From NCBI GenBank assembly GCA_026120035.1, contig JALRME010000012.1, positions 310,001 through 374,000 of the forward strand: 64,000 nucleotides of DNA, written 5' to 3'. Positions 43,806 through 55,275 of this stretch are shown here, in pieces. The position numbers and the translations under genes were made by a program. How positions within the stretch are numbered: the stretch's first letter is position 1; every line of letters begins with the position of its first letter. The notes below the pieces were generated by a model. It searched no databases and was not told the origin of the DNA. It worked only from the letters and a program-made list of their open reading frames with translations. This DNA comes from Coleophoma eucalyptorum (Eukaryota > Ascomycota > Leotiomycetes > Helotiales > Dermateaceae).

Positions 43806-46565
43806 ATGAGTATTGCTCAGTTACCTCGAGCTACAGTACATCTCTTAGGCTCCGCTCAAGTCCTCACTACATCTTTATCCCTCGTCAAAGAACTCATTGA
43901 CAACGCTCTTGATGCGAGAGCCACCTCGATTGATATTCTTATCTCCGAGGATACCCTGGACAAAATTGAGGTCCGAGACAATGGCCATGGCATTGCTAAA
44001 GAGGATCTTGATGCTCTTGGCCGAAGAGGGCATACGAGCAAGCTGAGATGTTTTGAGGAGCTTCGAGAACTCGGTGGATCTACGCTTGGATTCAGAGGAG
44101 AGGCTTTGGCAAGTGCAGTGCAGTTGGGCGAAGTCTCAGTCACGACCAAAGCTGATGGAGATCCAACTGCGACAATAGTCAAACTAAAAGCTTCAGGCGG
44201 TATTTCTCAACAAAGTCGTATTTCTGGTCCTCTTGGCACCACTGTGAGCGTTGCAAAGTTCATGGCTAAAATTCCAGTTCGAAAGCAGACGGCACTGAAG
44301 CAAGCCCCCAAAACTTTGGCAAGGATCAAAGAGCTTCTGTACTCGTATGCCTTAGCCAGGCCTTCTATCCGGTTCGGCTTCAAGATCACAAAGAAAAACA
44401 AGGGCGCCTGGTCGTTCGCTCCAAGACCAAATGACGGTATTAAGGAGGCTGTTTCTCAAGTGACCGGGAGAGATGCTGCGATTCAATGCTTAGAGGTAGT
44501 AAGGACGTTTTCAAAGCCTATTGTCACGAGCGAAATCTCGCGAGAATTTGCCAGTGACAGCACTGCTTCTATGACTGCTCAAGTGGCTGAATCACTATTC
44601 CAAATGCATGCTTTCATGCCAAGACCAGATGCTGATCCTGCAAAAGTTGGCAGCGGGCAATTTATCTCTATCGACTCGAGGCCTGTGGCATGCGATAAGG
44701 GCACTATGAAAAAGATTGTCACAATTTTCAAGAAGTATGCTCAAAACAGAGTCCCACACGATTCACCTGATAAATTCAAAAATCCTTTTTTGCGTCTTAG
44801 CATTATTTGTCCTTCTGCGAGCTATGATCCAAATGTCGAGCCCGCAAAGGATGATGTACTTTTCGCAAACGAAGAGCTCATACTTGAGTCAGTGGAGGGG
44901 TTGTTCAAGGAGGTCTATGGCAGCTTCTCTTCTCCGGTGCCAGCTACTCCTGCTATTAGTACTGAAAAGCTCGATAATTTCGAGCTCTTACTAAATAGAA
45001 GCTCTACTACTGAGTTGAAAGTGGCAAAAGAACTTCCTACTAGCGCTAGCACCGAAATTATGTTTCATGAACAGAATGACAATGGTACTATGCATGTAGA
45101 CCTTACGACAGAGACATCCAATCCTACAAGCGCGAAACATGTTGTAACCACCACCAGCAGTTTATATCCAGGTAGCATCGACCACCCTTCAATGCAAGAA
45201 GAATCTTCCTTAGAGATGGTAGCGGAACCAGATGAGGTCCCCGAGAAAAGACGAAAATGGGATTTTGATATGTCGAGAGACTTCGCCAAAGATATTCAAG
45301 GACAAGAGACAAACTCTTCATCGGAAAATGTTACAAGACACCCCGGGCAACAAGTTATATCAGACGAACTTGGACAGAATGCGAATCATGGCTTGAATCC
45401 ATGGGTCATTGCCAAATTGAATGCACCGGATCGAGAGACTAGAAGGCATAATCCGCTGGAACTCTCTGATGCCAATACATCTATGGAAGTACATGACTTC
45501 CGGCCAGACGATTTCACAAGACAAGGACTGAGACATTCCCAAACCCACGGCAGCAAAGCCCCTGCTCCAATAATAACAAGAGACCAGAGCATATCCCCTC
45601 CCATACCTGTTGCAAGACCATTGCTTAGAGATGTGCCTCAAGGAGCTCTGCCGTCCATCGACTCTGACGAAGATCCAATTCTTCTCGAAGGTGATTCGAG
45701 AGCAGAGACCAGGAGCGCCATTGAGTTTATCTCGGCAAGGCGCCTTGAACAAGATTTACTGTTGACTCCACCAGCCACTCAGCACGGTGGTGTTGTGAAG
45801 CGACTAATGGGACTTAACAGGCCATTCATATCCCCAATAAGACCTCTTGAACCAATACGACAGGCAGAAACTCTTCGCCAGACAAGACTTGGTACTGATC
45901 ATCAGCTTCTTCACAAATCAAATACCACCAGGTTTAGTCATGAGGAAGAGCCTGTAGGAGATCTTTCATGGGCAATGCAGTATGAAGAGAGGAAGGAGGA
46001 AGCTACTCGACGTCGTCGAGAGGAAGTCCGTTTATCAAGGATAGAAGCAGCAAGGCAAGCTCAGGCTGATAGTCCTCGTTCTTCGCCCCACAAGAATCGC
46101 TATGAGGCTGCTATTGCTAGCCTTGAAGCACCTCAGACAACTGAGAAGGAGGTTTCGAAGTCAAATATGCATCCTGGAGATCCACGAGCATACCTTATAA
46201 GGAAGCAGAAATCATTGGCCTTAGAAAAAGGGCAGCCGGGTGGGGTCCAGAAGTTGAAGCGGATGAAGACGAATATGCTGCCGCTTGAAACTCTACACAA
46301 TACGGACACTACCTGTAGCTTGGCCCAGACTGTCTCTTTTGAATTGGCAGCTGTACGAGACTTTGTGGAAGGGCTGAAAGGCGTAGATCCTTATGTGACG
46401 AAAGGGATCCTGACGTTTGGAGTCGATAAGACAGCCGTTACTGCTGTCAAATCAAGACTTGAGAATGTTCTCAATCGCTGGGTAGATACTAAGGTAGCAA
46501 CTGGTAAGTATGTTGAGTACGATTTTGCTAAGTGGATGAGTGATGAAATGATAGTTGAAGTATGA
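43806..46565 (+). CDS. MutL-family mismatch-repair protein, MLH2 (human PMS1) type
   Basis: Intronless, 919 residues from the ATG at 43806. The N-terminus is a complete GHKL ATPase of the MutL family: LVKELIDNALDA (catalytic Glu29 and Mg-binding Asn33), DNGHGI (58-63), GRRGHTSK and TLGFRGEALAS (93-103). The transducer domain follows to about 360. The remainder is long and largely disordered. I find none of the PMS2/yeast-Pms1 endonuclease motifs (DQHAxxExxxxE, CPHGRP), nor the FERC end of MLH1. That points to the accessory MLH2 class, which in yeast pairs with Mlh1 and limits gene-conversion tracts or assists repair. The C-terminal dimerisation region is poorly recognisable. It has a Lys/Arg-rich segment near 720-780. 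The head-to-head neighbour is valyl-tRNA synthetase. Confidence 0.86.
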   Translation: MSIAQLPRATVHLLGSAQVLTTSLSLVKELIDNALDARATSIDILISEDTLDKIEVRDNGHGIAKEDLDALGRRGHTSKLRCFEELRELGGSTLGFRGEALASAVQLGEVSVTTKADGDPTATIVKLKASGGISQQSRISGPLGTTVSVAKFMAKIPVRKQTALKQAPKTLARIKELLYSYALARPSIRFGFKITKKNKGAWSFAPRPNDGIKEAVSQVTGRDAAIQCLEVVRTFSKPIVTSEISREFASDSTASMTAQVAESLFQMHAFMPRPDADPAKVGSGQFISIDSRPVACDKGTMKKIVTIFKKYAQNRVPHDSPDKFKNPFLRLSIICPSASYDPNVEPAKDDVLFANEELILESVEGLFKEVYGSFSSPVPATPAISTEKLDNFELLLNRSSTTELKVAKELPTSASTEIMFHEQNDNGTMHVDLTTETSNPTSAKHVVTTTSSLYPGSIDHPSMQEESSLEMVAEPDEVPEKRRKWDFDMSRDFAKDIQGQETNSSSENVTRHPGQQVISDELGQNANHGLNPWVIAKLNAPDRETRRHNPLELSDANTSMEVHDFRPDDFTRQGLRHSQTHGSKAPAPIITRDQSISPPIPVARPLLRDVPQGALPSIDSDEDPILLEGDSRAETRSAIEFISARRLEQDLLLTPPATQHGGVVKRLMGLNRPFISPIRPLEPIRQAETLRQTRLGTDHQLLHKSNTTRFSHEEEPVGDLSWAMQYEERKEEATRRRREEVRLSRIEAARQAQADSPRSSPHKNRYEAAIASLEAPQTTEKEVSKSNMHPGDPRAYLIRKQKSLALEKGQPGGVQKLKRMKTNMLPLETLHNTDTTCSLAQTVSFELAAVRDFVEGLKGVDPYVTKGILTFGVDKTAVTAVKSRLENVLNRWVDTKVATGKYVEYDFAKWMSDEMIVEV

Positions 46566-47142
46566 GCTTTAGCAGTCCATGTCTTGCTTTGAATTCATTT
46601 AGCGCTTGCTAGCTATGGTCTTGGAAGATACCCATTTGCTTTAATATATGTTAGTCATGGAGCCAATATATCCAGTAGTCATTTAATATTCTATCTTGCT
46701 GAGACCAATAGTGGGAGTACAATTTGATAAGGTTAACATGCTAACCGCTCAAAGGAGGTCAATCAGTGAGCAATAAAATACTGATAGAGACATCTTTCGT
46801 CACTGGATGGAGATAAGGTGGCCCAGCTGAATCCAAAATTAGAGATGCAGCTTTGTCAATGTTGCAGTTTCCGCTGTATAAGCACAGTCAATTGATTCTG
46901 GAGAGTGGGTGATAGTTCAAGTCAAATCCCGACTTCAAGTATGTTGCTCCGTTTCTTCCCCGAGAGACTTTTAGCGACGACCACTAGAAACTGGCGACAA
47001 GCAGCGCTCGACCCACCAAAGCCGTGACGTGATATGATAAAAGCAATTCAAATCCCATCGAGACAGACCGCTCACCAGGCCACTTATCAAACCCACCCAA
47101 AACCAATCAATTCATAGAAGGGAATAATAGAAGATTGGAATA
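46566..47142. other. Intergenic between MLH2-type and PLP-enzyme genes
   Basis: The 3' region of the MutL homologue followed by the promoter of the PLP enzyme gene. No gene or distinctive element is seen. Confidence 0.65.
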
Positions 47143-48537
47143 ATGTCAGGCATTCAACCAGGTCTCGATCTTTCCGAGAATAGAGAGGATCATAATCCCA
47201 CCAACGTATCCGGACTTGAAAATGGTCTTTCACTCTCTTCCCTCACGGTCCATGCAGACGACTATTTGAACGAGGGACCAGATGTCGCACCGCCTATGCA
47301 TGTCTCTACGACCTTCAGATACGGAAGAGATCCTGAGACTTTGAAGATCACGACAGATGTAAGTACACAGACAAACTAAGGAGAAGATGAGAGACACTGT
47401 TCTCGCCAGTGACCTGTAAAGAGAGTCACCAACCGAACTGACACGTGCACTTAGCCCAACGATCCATATGAAGGACATATCTACTCGCGCCTTTCGGCGC
47501 CGAACACTACACGCTTCGAGGCAATCCTATCCAAGATCCTCAAGGGGCCCACGTTAACCTACTCCTCCGGCCTGAGCGCCTTCCACGCCGCGCTGGTCTT
47601 CCTCAACCCGAAGAAGATCTCCATCGGCGATGGTTACCATGGCTGTCACGGCGTGATTGATATCCATTCCAAGCTCTCGGGCCTCAAGAAACTAGACCTG
47701 GATTGTGCTGCCGAGGAACTGGGTCCTGGTGACATTATTCATGTCGAGACTCCACTGAACCCCACGGGTGAGTCACGGAACCTGAAGGCTTTCGCTGCGA
47801 AGGCACGTTCTCGCGGTGCTTACCTTGTCGTTGATGCTACCTTTGGACCGCCGCCTTTGCAGGACCCTTTCCTGTGGGGGGCGGACATTGTGATGCATAG
47901 CGGTACTAAGTATATTGGAGGACACTCGGATATGCTATGTGGGATCCTGGCTATCAACCCGGGCAGAGCGAAGGAAGGCTGGTTTGAGAAGATGGTCCAG
48001 GAGAGGGTTTACCTGGGCAACGTGATGGGGAATATGGAGGGATGGTTGGGGGTGCGCAGTTTGCGCACGCTGGAAGTCAGGGTTCAGAAGCAGGCGCACA
48101 ATACTGAGAAGCTGGTCGAGTGGCTGCACGCAGCTATACATCCTGAAAAGGCTTCATCGGGAAGCGACACGGCGAGCTCTAATTCCGGAAACTGCCAGGC
48201 TGTCACACAGGTGGTGGATAGCATCACGCATGGGAGTTTGCAGGAGGCAGATATCAAGGATGGATGGCTGAAGGAGCAGATGCCAAAGGGATATGGCTGT
48301 GTCTTTTCGATCACCATGAAGAGCAAGGACCATGCTCGCAGACTTCCCTCTAAGCTTGAACTCTTTCACCATGCCACGAGTTTGGGCGGCGTGGAGAGTC
48401 TGATAGAGTGGCGCACCATGACGGATAATACCGTGGATCCGCGCTTGCTGCGCGTAAGTATCGGAATTGAAGGCTGGGAGGACTTGAGGGATGATTTGCT
48501 CCAAGGCTTTAAGGCTCTGGCGGCAGAATCAAATTAA
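47143..48537 (+). CDS. Cystathionine gamma-synthase/lyase-like PLP enzyme (Cys/Met metabolism family)
   Basis: Predicted 432 residues from exons 47143-47358 and 47455-48537, with a 96-nt intron (GTAAGT/TTAG, phase 0). Family members use pyridoxal phosphate for trans-sulfuration between cysteine and homocysteine. The fold landmarks are in order: APPMHVSTTFRY near the N-terminus, YSRLSAPNTTRFE, YSSGLSAFHAAL (PLP phosphate loop), ETPLNPTG, VVDATFGPPPLQDP, and SGTKYIGGHSD with the Schiff-base lysine at 224. ATSLGGVESLIEWR and RVSIGIEGWEDL close the domain. The general form, especially SLGGVESLIEWR, suggests the branch that includes yeast YHR112C, whose role is poorly defined, rather than Cys3 or Str3. 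The insertion after EWLHAAIHPEKA (Ser/Asn-rich) is a low-complexity loop. Exact reaction direction cannot be told. Confidence 0.9.
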
Positions 48538-49900
48538 GTAGAGTTCTTGATTCAAGCGGTGATGCTTGCTCGCATGGGCCAAGTTTATTGCGCGCGCGGT
48601 TTGGTGCGAATGTGCACCACCTGCGTCAATATCCGTCGTCTATCAACGTGGACCTGGATCGCCAGTTATCCTCAAGAAAAACACAAAACTTTACGTTTTA
48701 ATTAGAATAAAAAGACTGCTTAGACAATGGGCAGCAAGACTGCACGTTCAGTCGCACAATCATTCCTGTCCCAGTCTAGTGAACTGAAGTGAACTGCCGA
48801 CAGAGGGACGGGAAAATAGAATCATTCGCACTAGGACAAGCCGCCATCAACTGCAAGCAAGCGGGAGCCAATATCAGGGTAGCCACGATACAGCTTCCCA
48901 CTACCCACCATCTCGAGTCAGATCAAAAGCAAAGGCATCCTCCCACAAGGCCGGAAGCCCTTCTTACACCATCAGTTTGAACAGCAAATAACACGAGAGT
49001 GAGTGGAAAGAGGCAGGGGACTGGTGAAAGGGCAAGCCAGACTGCACCAAGGTATGCTCCCGTCCAGGTCCATATGCAGTTTCTGGCGAGTGATGATCAG
49101 AGACATCATGTACCGACAAAGTCTCAAAACTCCTGATGACTGCAAAGGGCAAACTGGCCAAGTAGGGCTGCAGATGCGACATGCAACAAAAAACCGAGGA
49201 CAAGAAATGGGGATAGAGTTAAGGAAGTGTTTAGTTTTTAGAAGACGACTAGTTCCGGGGATCCATGGGACGAGATGCGATACGATGCGATGACCAGGTT
49301 TTGGGGACTGGGGGCCATAGGGTGCTTGAGAAATCAGTCATCAGGACCGACTTTTGCTAGCTTTCCTATGGTCGCAGCTGGAAAGGTGCAAGACAAAGAC
49401 TGACAGACAGGCCAGCCAGCCAGGACTGGACAGCTCAGGACCCGACCAAAGGCAGCGGTGCCTGTTCCCGTCCCCGTCTCCGTCCGTCGTCTTTCTGGAA
49501 GCGTCTCTCCACCTTCGCCTCATTGCATTAGTCAGCGAGCACCCAGCAGAAGAGCGAGAGCGTGCCCCAGCCTCGTCGCGCTAAGCGGGAGCAGGCGTGA
49601 GTTGAGCCTTCTTTTTGATATCTAGAGCTGCGAGCATTCTCACTCACATCCTTACATCCTTACCCCCTCATATCTTCAGTCTACGACGACGCACCCTTTG
49701 GTAACTACAGGATAGCTTTCGAGACCTGCAGGCACCCGCGCATTCCAGCCATTTCGATCCCCGATTTCTCCTGCGCCTTCAATTCCCTTCCTAGACCAGC
49801 AAGCGCCTCTTGAAATCCATCAACAAGAGCGGCGCGCAACCCTCAAAAGCTTCAACACCTCCGCCACCACCACTACAACCTCCTCCAACCTACAACAACC
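48538..49900. other. Intergenic upstream of U2AF small subunit
   Basis: 1.36 kb without a supportable gene. The last 300 bp are pyrimidine-rich with CTACAACCTCC-type sequence and look like the U2AF leader. A GATGCGATACGATGCGATG mini-repeat lies near 49272-49291. Confidence 0.6.
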
Positions 49901-50625
49901 ATGGCGAACTACCTCGCATCCATCTTCGGTACCGAAGCCGATAAAGTAAACTGCTCGTTCTACTACAAGATTGGAGCATGCCGACACGGAGACCGATGCT
50001 CGCGCAAGCACGTCAAGCCATCGTACTCGCAGACAATCCTGCTGCCCAACCTGTACCAGAATCCAGCGTACGATCCAAAGATCAAGATGAACCCAAGTCA
50101 GCTGCAGAACCACTTCGATGCCTTCTACGAGGACTTCTGGTGCGAGATGTGCAAATTCGGCGAGATTGAGGAGGTGGTGGTTTGTGATAATAATAATGAT
50201 CGTGAGTCTTTCTCCCACCCTACCCCCCTCCTTTCCTTCTTTCATAGAACCGGAAACAAAAGGCTCATATACTGACAAATGGCTTCCCCAAAACAGATTT
50301 AATCGGCAACGTCTACGCCCGCTTCAAGTACGAAGACAGCGCCCAAAAGGCATGCGATGCCCTCAACTCCCGCTGGTATGCCGCGCGACCCATCTACTGC
50401 GAGCTTTCACCAGTGACGGATTTCCGCGAGGCGTGTTGCCGGCTGAACAGCGGGGAAGGCTGCGTGCGTGGCGGGTTCTGCAATTTCATCCATCGTAAGA
50501 ACCCAAGTGATGAGCTGGACCGCGAGCTGGAGTTGAGCACGAAGAAATGGCTGAGGGAGAGAGGCCGGGATGAGAGGAGTGCGAGTAGGAGTCCTAGTCC
50601 TGAGCCGACGAGGAAGAGATATTGA
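49901..50625 (+). CDS. U2 snRNP auxiliary factor small subunit (U2AF1/U2AF35 type)
   Basis: Predicted 209 residues from exons 49901-50201 and 50297-50625, with a 95-nt intron (GTGAGT/ACAG). U2AF small subunit recognises the AG at 3' splice sites together with the large subunit. The domains are in the family order: first CCCH zinc finger (Cys18, Cys27, Cys33, His37: C-x8-C-x5-C-x3-H), the UHM/RRM-like domain ([24 protein letters not shown]... [23 protein letters not shown]), and a second CCCH finger ([19 protein letters not shown]). The tail is short, with [16 protein letters not shown], a vestige of the RS domain. The intron falls in the UHM, and joining restores [12 protein letters not shown]. 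The start has a good context (CAACCATGGC) and no upstream in-frame ATG is needed. Confidence 0.95.
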
Positions 50626-51162
50626 TGAAGAGGGGGAATTGCCCATGTCTTCGTCTCTTAGCTTTCTTATTGCGTGGAGTGAGGGAGAGATTGCGATGGG
50701 AATGGAGTGGACGGGGATGCCAACGAACTGTACTCTTCTTGCGGTGTGGCGTTACTGGTTGAAGCACAGAGCAAAGACATTTGATTTTCTCAAACACCAA
50801 GAAACGCAGAGGAAAGAATGAGTCTTATATGTATTATAGCTTCTATGCGAGCTTTCTTTAATTTCTCGCCCCCAAAACAGGAATCATATCCCCAGGTAGT
50901 TAGTCACTTGGAACGAGAATAAAAGAGCACAAAAGCATTGCCTCCTTTCAGTATCAACCACCGGAAACCTTCCTATAAGTCATTGACAGGTCTCCCTGGA
51001 GCGCTTTTCTTGCACCCAGTAACACTCGAGACATGGTTTTCATGCCATTTTCTCGAATACAGGGCCATCGCGTCCAATTGTACTACTTGGTATCATTACC
51101 GCTACCCTAGGCTCACTTCTACCCCCCTTTTACTTTCCCAAGTCTCTTTGAAGTTTCCCATT
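50626..51162. other. Intergenic, convergent 3' ends
   Basis: The gap between U2AF small subunit (plus) and the oxysterol-binding-related gene (minus). No gene is seen. Confidence 0.7.
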
Positions 51163-53255
51163 TCAGCCCTGAGCATCAACGAATTCATCCACGCTCTGCG
51201 TGTCGGTATCTTGTCTTAGAAGAGAAGGCTCAGCCTTTGGCAAGCTCTTCTGGAGATCACCGTGGAAATCTATCAGTGCACCTGTATTACCTCGCTCCCT
51301 GCTGGTTTCTCGCAAATCTTTTTCCATTGCCTTTTGTTGTTGTCCTCCGTTTTGCGTTTGGGCAGCTTTCAAATCATCGGGGAAATGGCTCGGTGGTGAG
51401 GGTTCCGTTGTATCTTGCCCAAGATCAATTAGATCGTGTGAAGCCGGTGCTTTAACTGGCGCCGGAGCTGTTTCTGAAGCTGGAGCTGGTTGAGCTTCGT
51501 GGGAGTGCGGTGGTGGGATTGCGAACCTTTCTGACTGTTTCTGCCCTGGAAGGATTGGTGTCACTGCTAGGATCTGTTTGATTTGTTCTTCCGGTGTTGC
51601 GCCATCGCTTTTCAGACTTATTAGTATTTATAGCCAGGACACCAAAAGGCACACTTACATGTTGGCGTTCAGGATCCAATCAAGGTTCTCTTCCCCCTCT
51701 TCCGGCTCTCCAGGACCTGCCTTGACAGGTCTGAATAGTTTAGGATGCCACTCTACACCCTCTTCTGCTCTCTTTGCGGCTTCATCTCTTTGTCGGTCCT
51801 CGATTTTGGTTTTCTCATCCGTAGCTGCAACATGATCTCTTGCAATTACAGCCTTGCAAGTAGCTTGCCATAATCTCTGTGATTCCCGCTCGCCTTGTTC
51901 CTTCAGAGGTCGTACAAGGGGTGGTGTATGTTTGGCGTTGTGGGCATCAAATAGGACGTCCTTCTTCCCAGTCTATAAAAGTCAGTATCATAACCCATAA
52001 TCTAGTAACCATATTCGTTATACCTTCAAATCCTTAATAATCATTTCTCCGCTCCACATTCCAGAAAGTTCATACAGTATCTCTCCAGTTTTGTCATTCT
52101 TGATCGTGCCTCCAATAGCGTTGTAGGTTCCACCGAAGTAGCCCTTTGTCTTGAATTCTATGTCTGCGCTCAACCCAAGTTCCGGAGATCGTACGAAACT
52201 ATGATCGCCAAGCTCATACTTCATCTTTCCAAACAAGATTCCTCGGGCGTACATGTTCGGTTGAGTGAGGATACTACATATTATTAACAATGAGACTTAG
52301 TACCAGCATCTTTTGCTTTGGGCTTACTATCTCTCTCCACCTCGGTTCAAGAATCGCAGGATAGCAATACCCTCCATCATACTAGCAGCCGAATTACCTA
52401 GAAACTTGCTTCGAGGCTTCAGGCATCCATCAATGCGGATATGGTGCTCTGGTGCCATATAAAAGTAGCTGGACTTTGGAGGGTGGTGAGAGGTTTGTTC
52501 AGAAATGTAGTAACCCTTAGTCTTGTCTGGGAATTCCCAATAGCAGGTGAAAGTCTCGCCAAGAATAGGATTGAGGGGTTTCTTAACACCGCTGACAGTT
52601 GTGTTAGCAGAATGCAATTCTCCTTGTACTCGGAGCTGGAACCTACGGTGGCTTAATGTGCCATCCACTAAGGTAAAACTTGACTACCGAAACGAATCTC
52701 TGAGTTGGATCGTCGATATCTGGCATGGGGAGTAAAGTCTCCGGATGGGCCATGAAGCTAGGATAAATCAGCATACAGCGCCAGTGGTAGCTTTTTAATA
52801 CATGTCCAAACTGTATACATACTTAGTGATTCTTTCCAGCATACTCCTAGGCTCCAGGATAAAGGTAGGAAGCACAACTCGACTCAGGTCCGCACCAGGC
52901 CGTAGCTGAGAGATGATATGAGAGAGAACTAGCTCATCGTCAATGGCAAATCCAGACAGACAAGCTTCGACTAGTTGCACGCACCATTTCCCTGATCTGG
53001 CTCAACGGTTGTCTCGTCCTCAGCACCCTCTGCAGATCCGGCAGATCGTGGCTCGTCGACAGAGGATCGGTTGCCTACAATCCAACAAGGTATGAGCAGG
53101 ATATTCTTCTGAGATCCTTCTGAAATTCTCTGGAGGATAGGGCCCAGCCAAGCTGGAGCATTACGACACGGGCAGAAAAATCATGGGGAGTTCGACGTAC
53201 TTGCACCGGAGGTCCGGCGGTGGGTATGGTCTTTCAAACCCGTGAGGCTGACCAT
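51163..53255 (-). CDS. Oxysterol-binding-protein-related lipid transfer protein (Osh6/Osh7 type)
   Basis: Predicted 544 residues; the most intron-rich gene here. Exons are 53255-53201, 53074-52985, 52928-52823, 52757-52647, 52591-52328, 52273-52024, 51972-51659 and 51607-51163. Seven introns of 51-126 nt keep the frame throughout. ORD proteins exchange sterols or phosphatidylserine for PI4P at membrane contacts. Landmarks are HIISQLRPGADLSRVVLPTF (lid and entry), FVSVVKFYLSGWHIKPPGVK, KKPLNPILGE (124-133), the signature EQTSHHPP (152-159), and GNSAASMMEGIAIL. The KPPGVKKPLNPILGE form fits Osh6/7 (PS carriers) better than Kes1. There are no PH or ankyrin domains. After the ORD (about residue 390) the tail is Pro/Ala/Gln-rich disorder (GATPEEQIKQIL, SHDLIDLGQDTTEPSPP). 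The start codon is tentative: exon 1 encodes only 18 residues. Confidence 0.9.
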
Positions 53256-55275
53256 GCTTGCGAAATGGCGTCACGCTGTGTCGCGACGCAAGAGCAGAGA
53301 GGACAAAAGGCGTTGGGAGGGTAGAGAAGTTTTCGATGTCGCGAGAAGGATTCGCCCAAGGGAAAAGGGCAGAACAGTGTGAGGCGGTGCTAAAAGACTA
53401 TGTGCCCGAGAAAAGTGTAAGGGTTGAGGGACACAGAGTGGCAGAGAGGCTGGTGGATACGCAGATAGGTAGGGTAGGTAGCAGGCAAAGGGTGTTGCGA
53501 AGAATAAGGGTCAGCAAGTCAGGACCCCGAAGACGGCAAGAAGGACAGGAGCAAGTTCCGTGGCCGAAGATGTATGTCATGTATTATCCTCAGTGGAGGG
53601 AGTGGTGGGATTGGGAGGTTCGGTCGGTATGACGCACCACGTTTTTCTGGTTGGGTGGTGTCTCCGAGCTGAACTTTGGTGCTTTTGGCGGGGTCAGGTC
53701 AGGGCCATCAGCTGCTATGCTTGGGCGTGGGCGTGCGTGGGCGTAGCATAGGCGGCGGAATAGCGAGCATGACGGCGGGCTGCCTGGGAGCTGCCGGGAT
53801 ACCATGGCCCCTTACCCAGCTAGGCAATATACACGTCGTTTGCCGTCTACCTCCTACCTACTTACACACGTTTCGGATCTTGCATCTTAACCCTAAACTA
53901 ACCTGCCCTCAAGAGAGCGGACGAAAGTGAAAGTTGTATCTTGACCTTGCCCTTGGCCCTCCATTCCTAACCTTCTTCTTCCCTATCCCTATCCGTGTCC
54001 CTATCCCTCTGCTCGCCTTTTTTCTGCCGGATTGCCGCACCAGCCACACCCAATTCCTTGGCTTGGTGGCTGCATGAAAAAAGTTCATCTCGTCTCTAAG
54101 GTCATGAGCTACCGAGGTATCCCTTCTCGTCTTTATAACCTCGTGTTGTACCGGCCAAGACAACCCAGGAAAATTGCCAGAGCGTGTGTGCCCCTGGACG
54201 CACCCGCTGGTCTTTTTCATATCCGGCCGTGCCTTATTTCCCAACAATGATGGTGGACTGTTAGACATCCCGCTATATGCTCCACTGCACACTGTCCAGC
54301 TACCTTCCTATGTTTCCATACGAGCCGAGGAAGCTTCTATAAGCTAGCAGGCTACACCGCAGAAAATCTTCTTTTGGTACTCGTGCCAACCCATTGTCTG
54401 TGTCCATATTCTATAAATCTTCAAGAGTGCCCGGAGAGCTCGGAAACCTTCTCTCCATAGCTTCTCTCCTTTTCCTAAGCGAATGGAAGCGACGGGAGAG
54501 ACTTTTCGCAGGTGGGGAGGGCGTTGAGTTGTCCAGATTGCTGCCCCTTACAAATTAATAGTAATCCTACGTACTTTAGCTTTGTATCTGAAGGAACACC
54601 GAAATGCGAGCTACCATGCCCCGTTTACTAAATACAGCTTACATCTGTATTCATTTTTAATCGAACTATCTTCGACAACAACTAGATCATTAGGAGCAAG
54701 CATGGGCAGTCAACAGCCAGGATTGGAAGCATTATCCTTCTCTTCGCACTTTCAACGCAGGCTCAATCAGAGTTCTATAGTCATGTATTATAACGTTTAA
54801 GTATTATATAGAGGCGGAAGAAACTACCCTCTACCTTTTCCCGCGATGCCATCTGGTTTATGTATGGCCTGGCATGTTCTTGCTCTCCGTTCCTCTGGAG
54901 GTCCCTATCTCATGTATGTGCAAAGTGGCATGCAGGGCGCGTGTATTCCCTTCCATAACTCTCCCATGCAATGCCAGACACAAATAAGATTCTGCTGACA
55001 CGAAGGTAGGACGAACAAAGGACATGCAAGAAAGAGGAGGAAAGTGACGCTGCTGAATCCACCTCCCAGACCACAAAAGAATCCTTAATACTCCATGCCA
55101 GACTAGAATACATACAATAAACAGTGACAAGGAAAATGGAAAGCCGCTGCCCTGATTTACCTAGGAATAACCCACCAGCCAACGCCACTAAATACTTTTT
55201 GCCGGGCTAAAAAGAAGATTCGTTCAAAGTGCTGCTGATAATGGGCGAATGTTTAAAACGCCGAGATATGGTTGC
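53256..55275. other. Intergenic between the Osh-type and TRP-like genes
   Basis: About 2 kb; no gene is supported. A CCCTAT hexamer repeat lies at 53981-54009. Both flanking genes are on the minus strand, so this holds the Osh promoter (low end) and the 3' end of the TRP-like gene (high end). Confidence 0.6.
53981..54009 (+). repeat. 6-bp tandem repeat (CCCTAT)
   Basis: Four CCCTATC/CCGTGTC-type copies in a row. The unit differs from the fungal telomere repeat CCCTAA, so it is simple-sequence DNA. Confidence 0.8.

Noticed and set aside
53884..54009. Telomere-like sequence (TAACCCTAAAC, then CCCTAT repeats)
   Set aside because: Only one and a half telomere-type units are present, and the longer repeat has a different unit (CCCTAT). 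Housekeeping genes lie on both sides.
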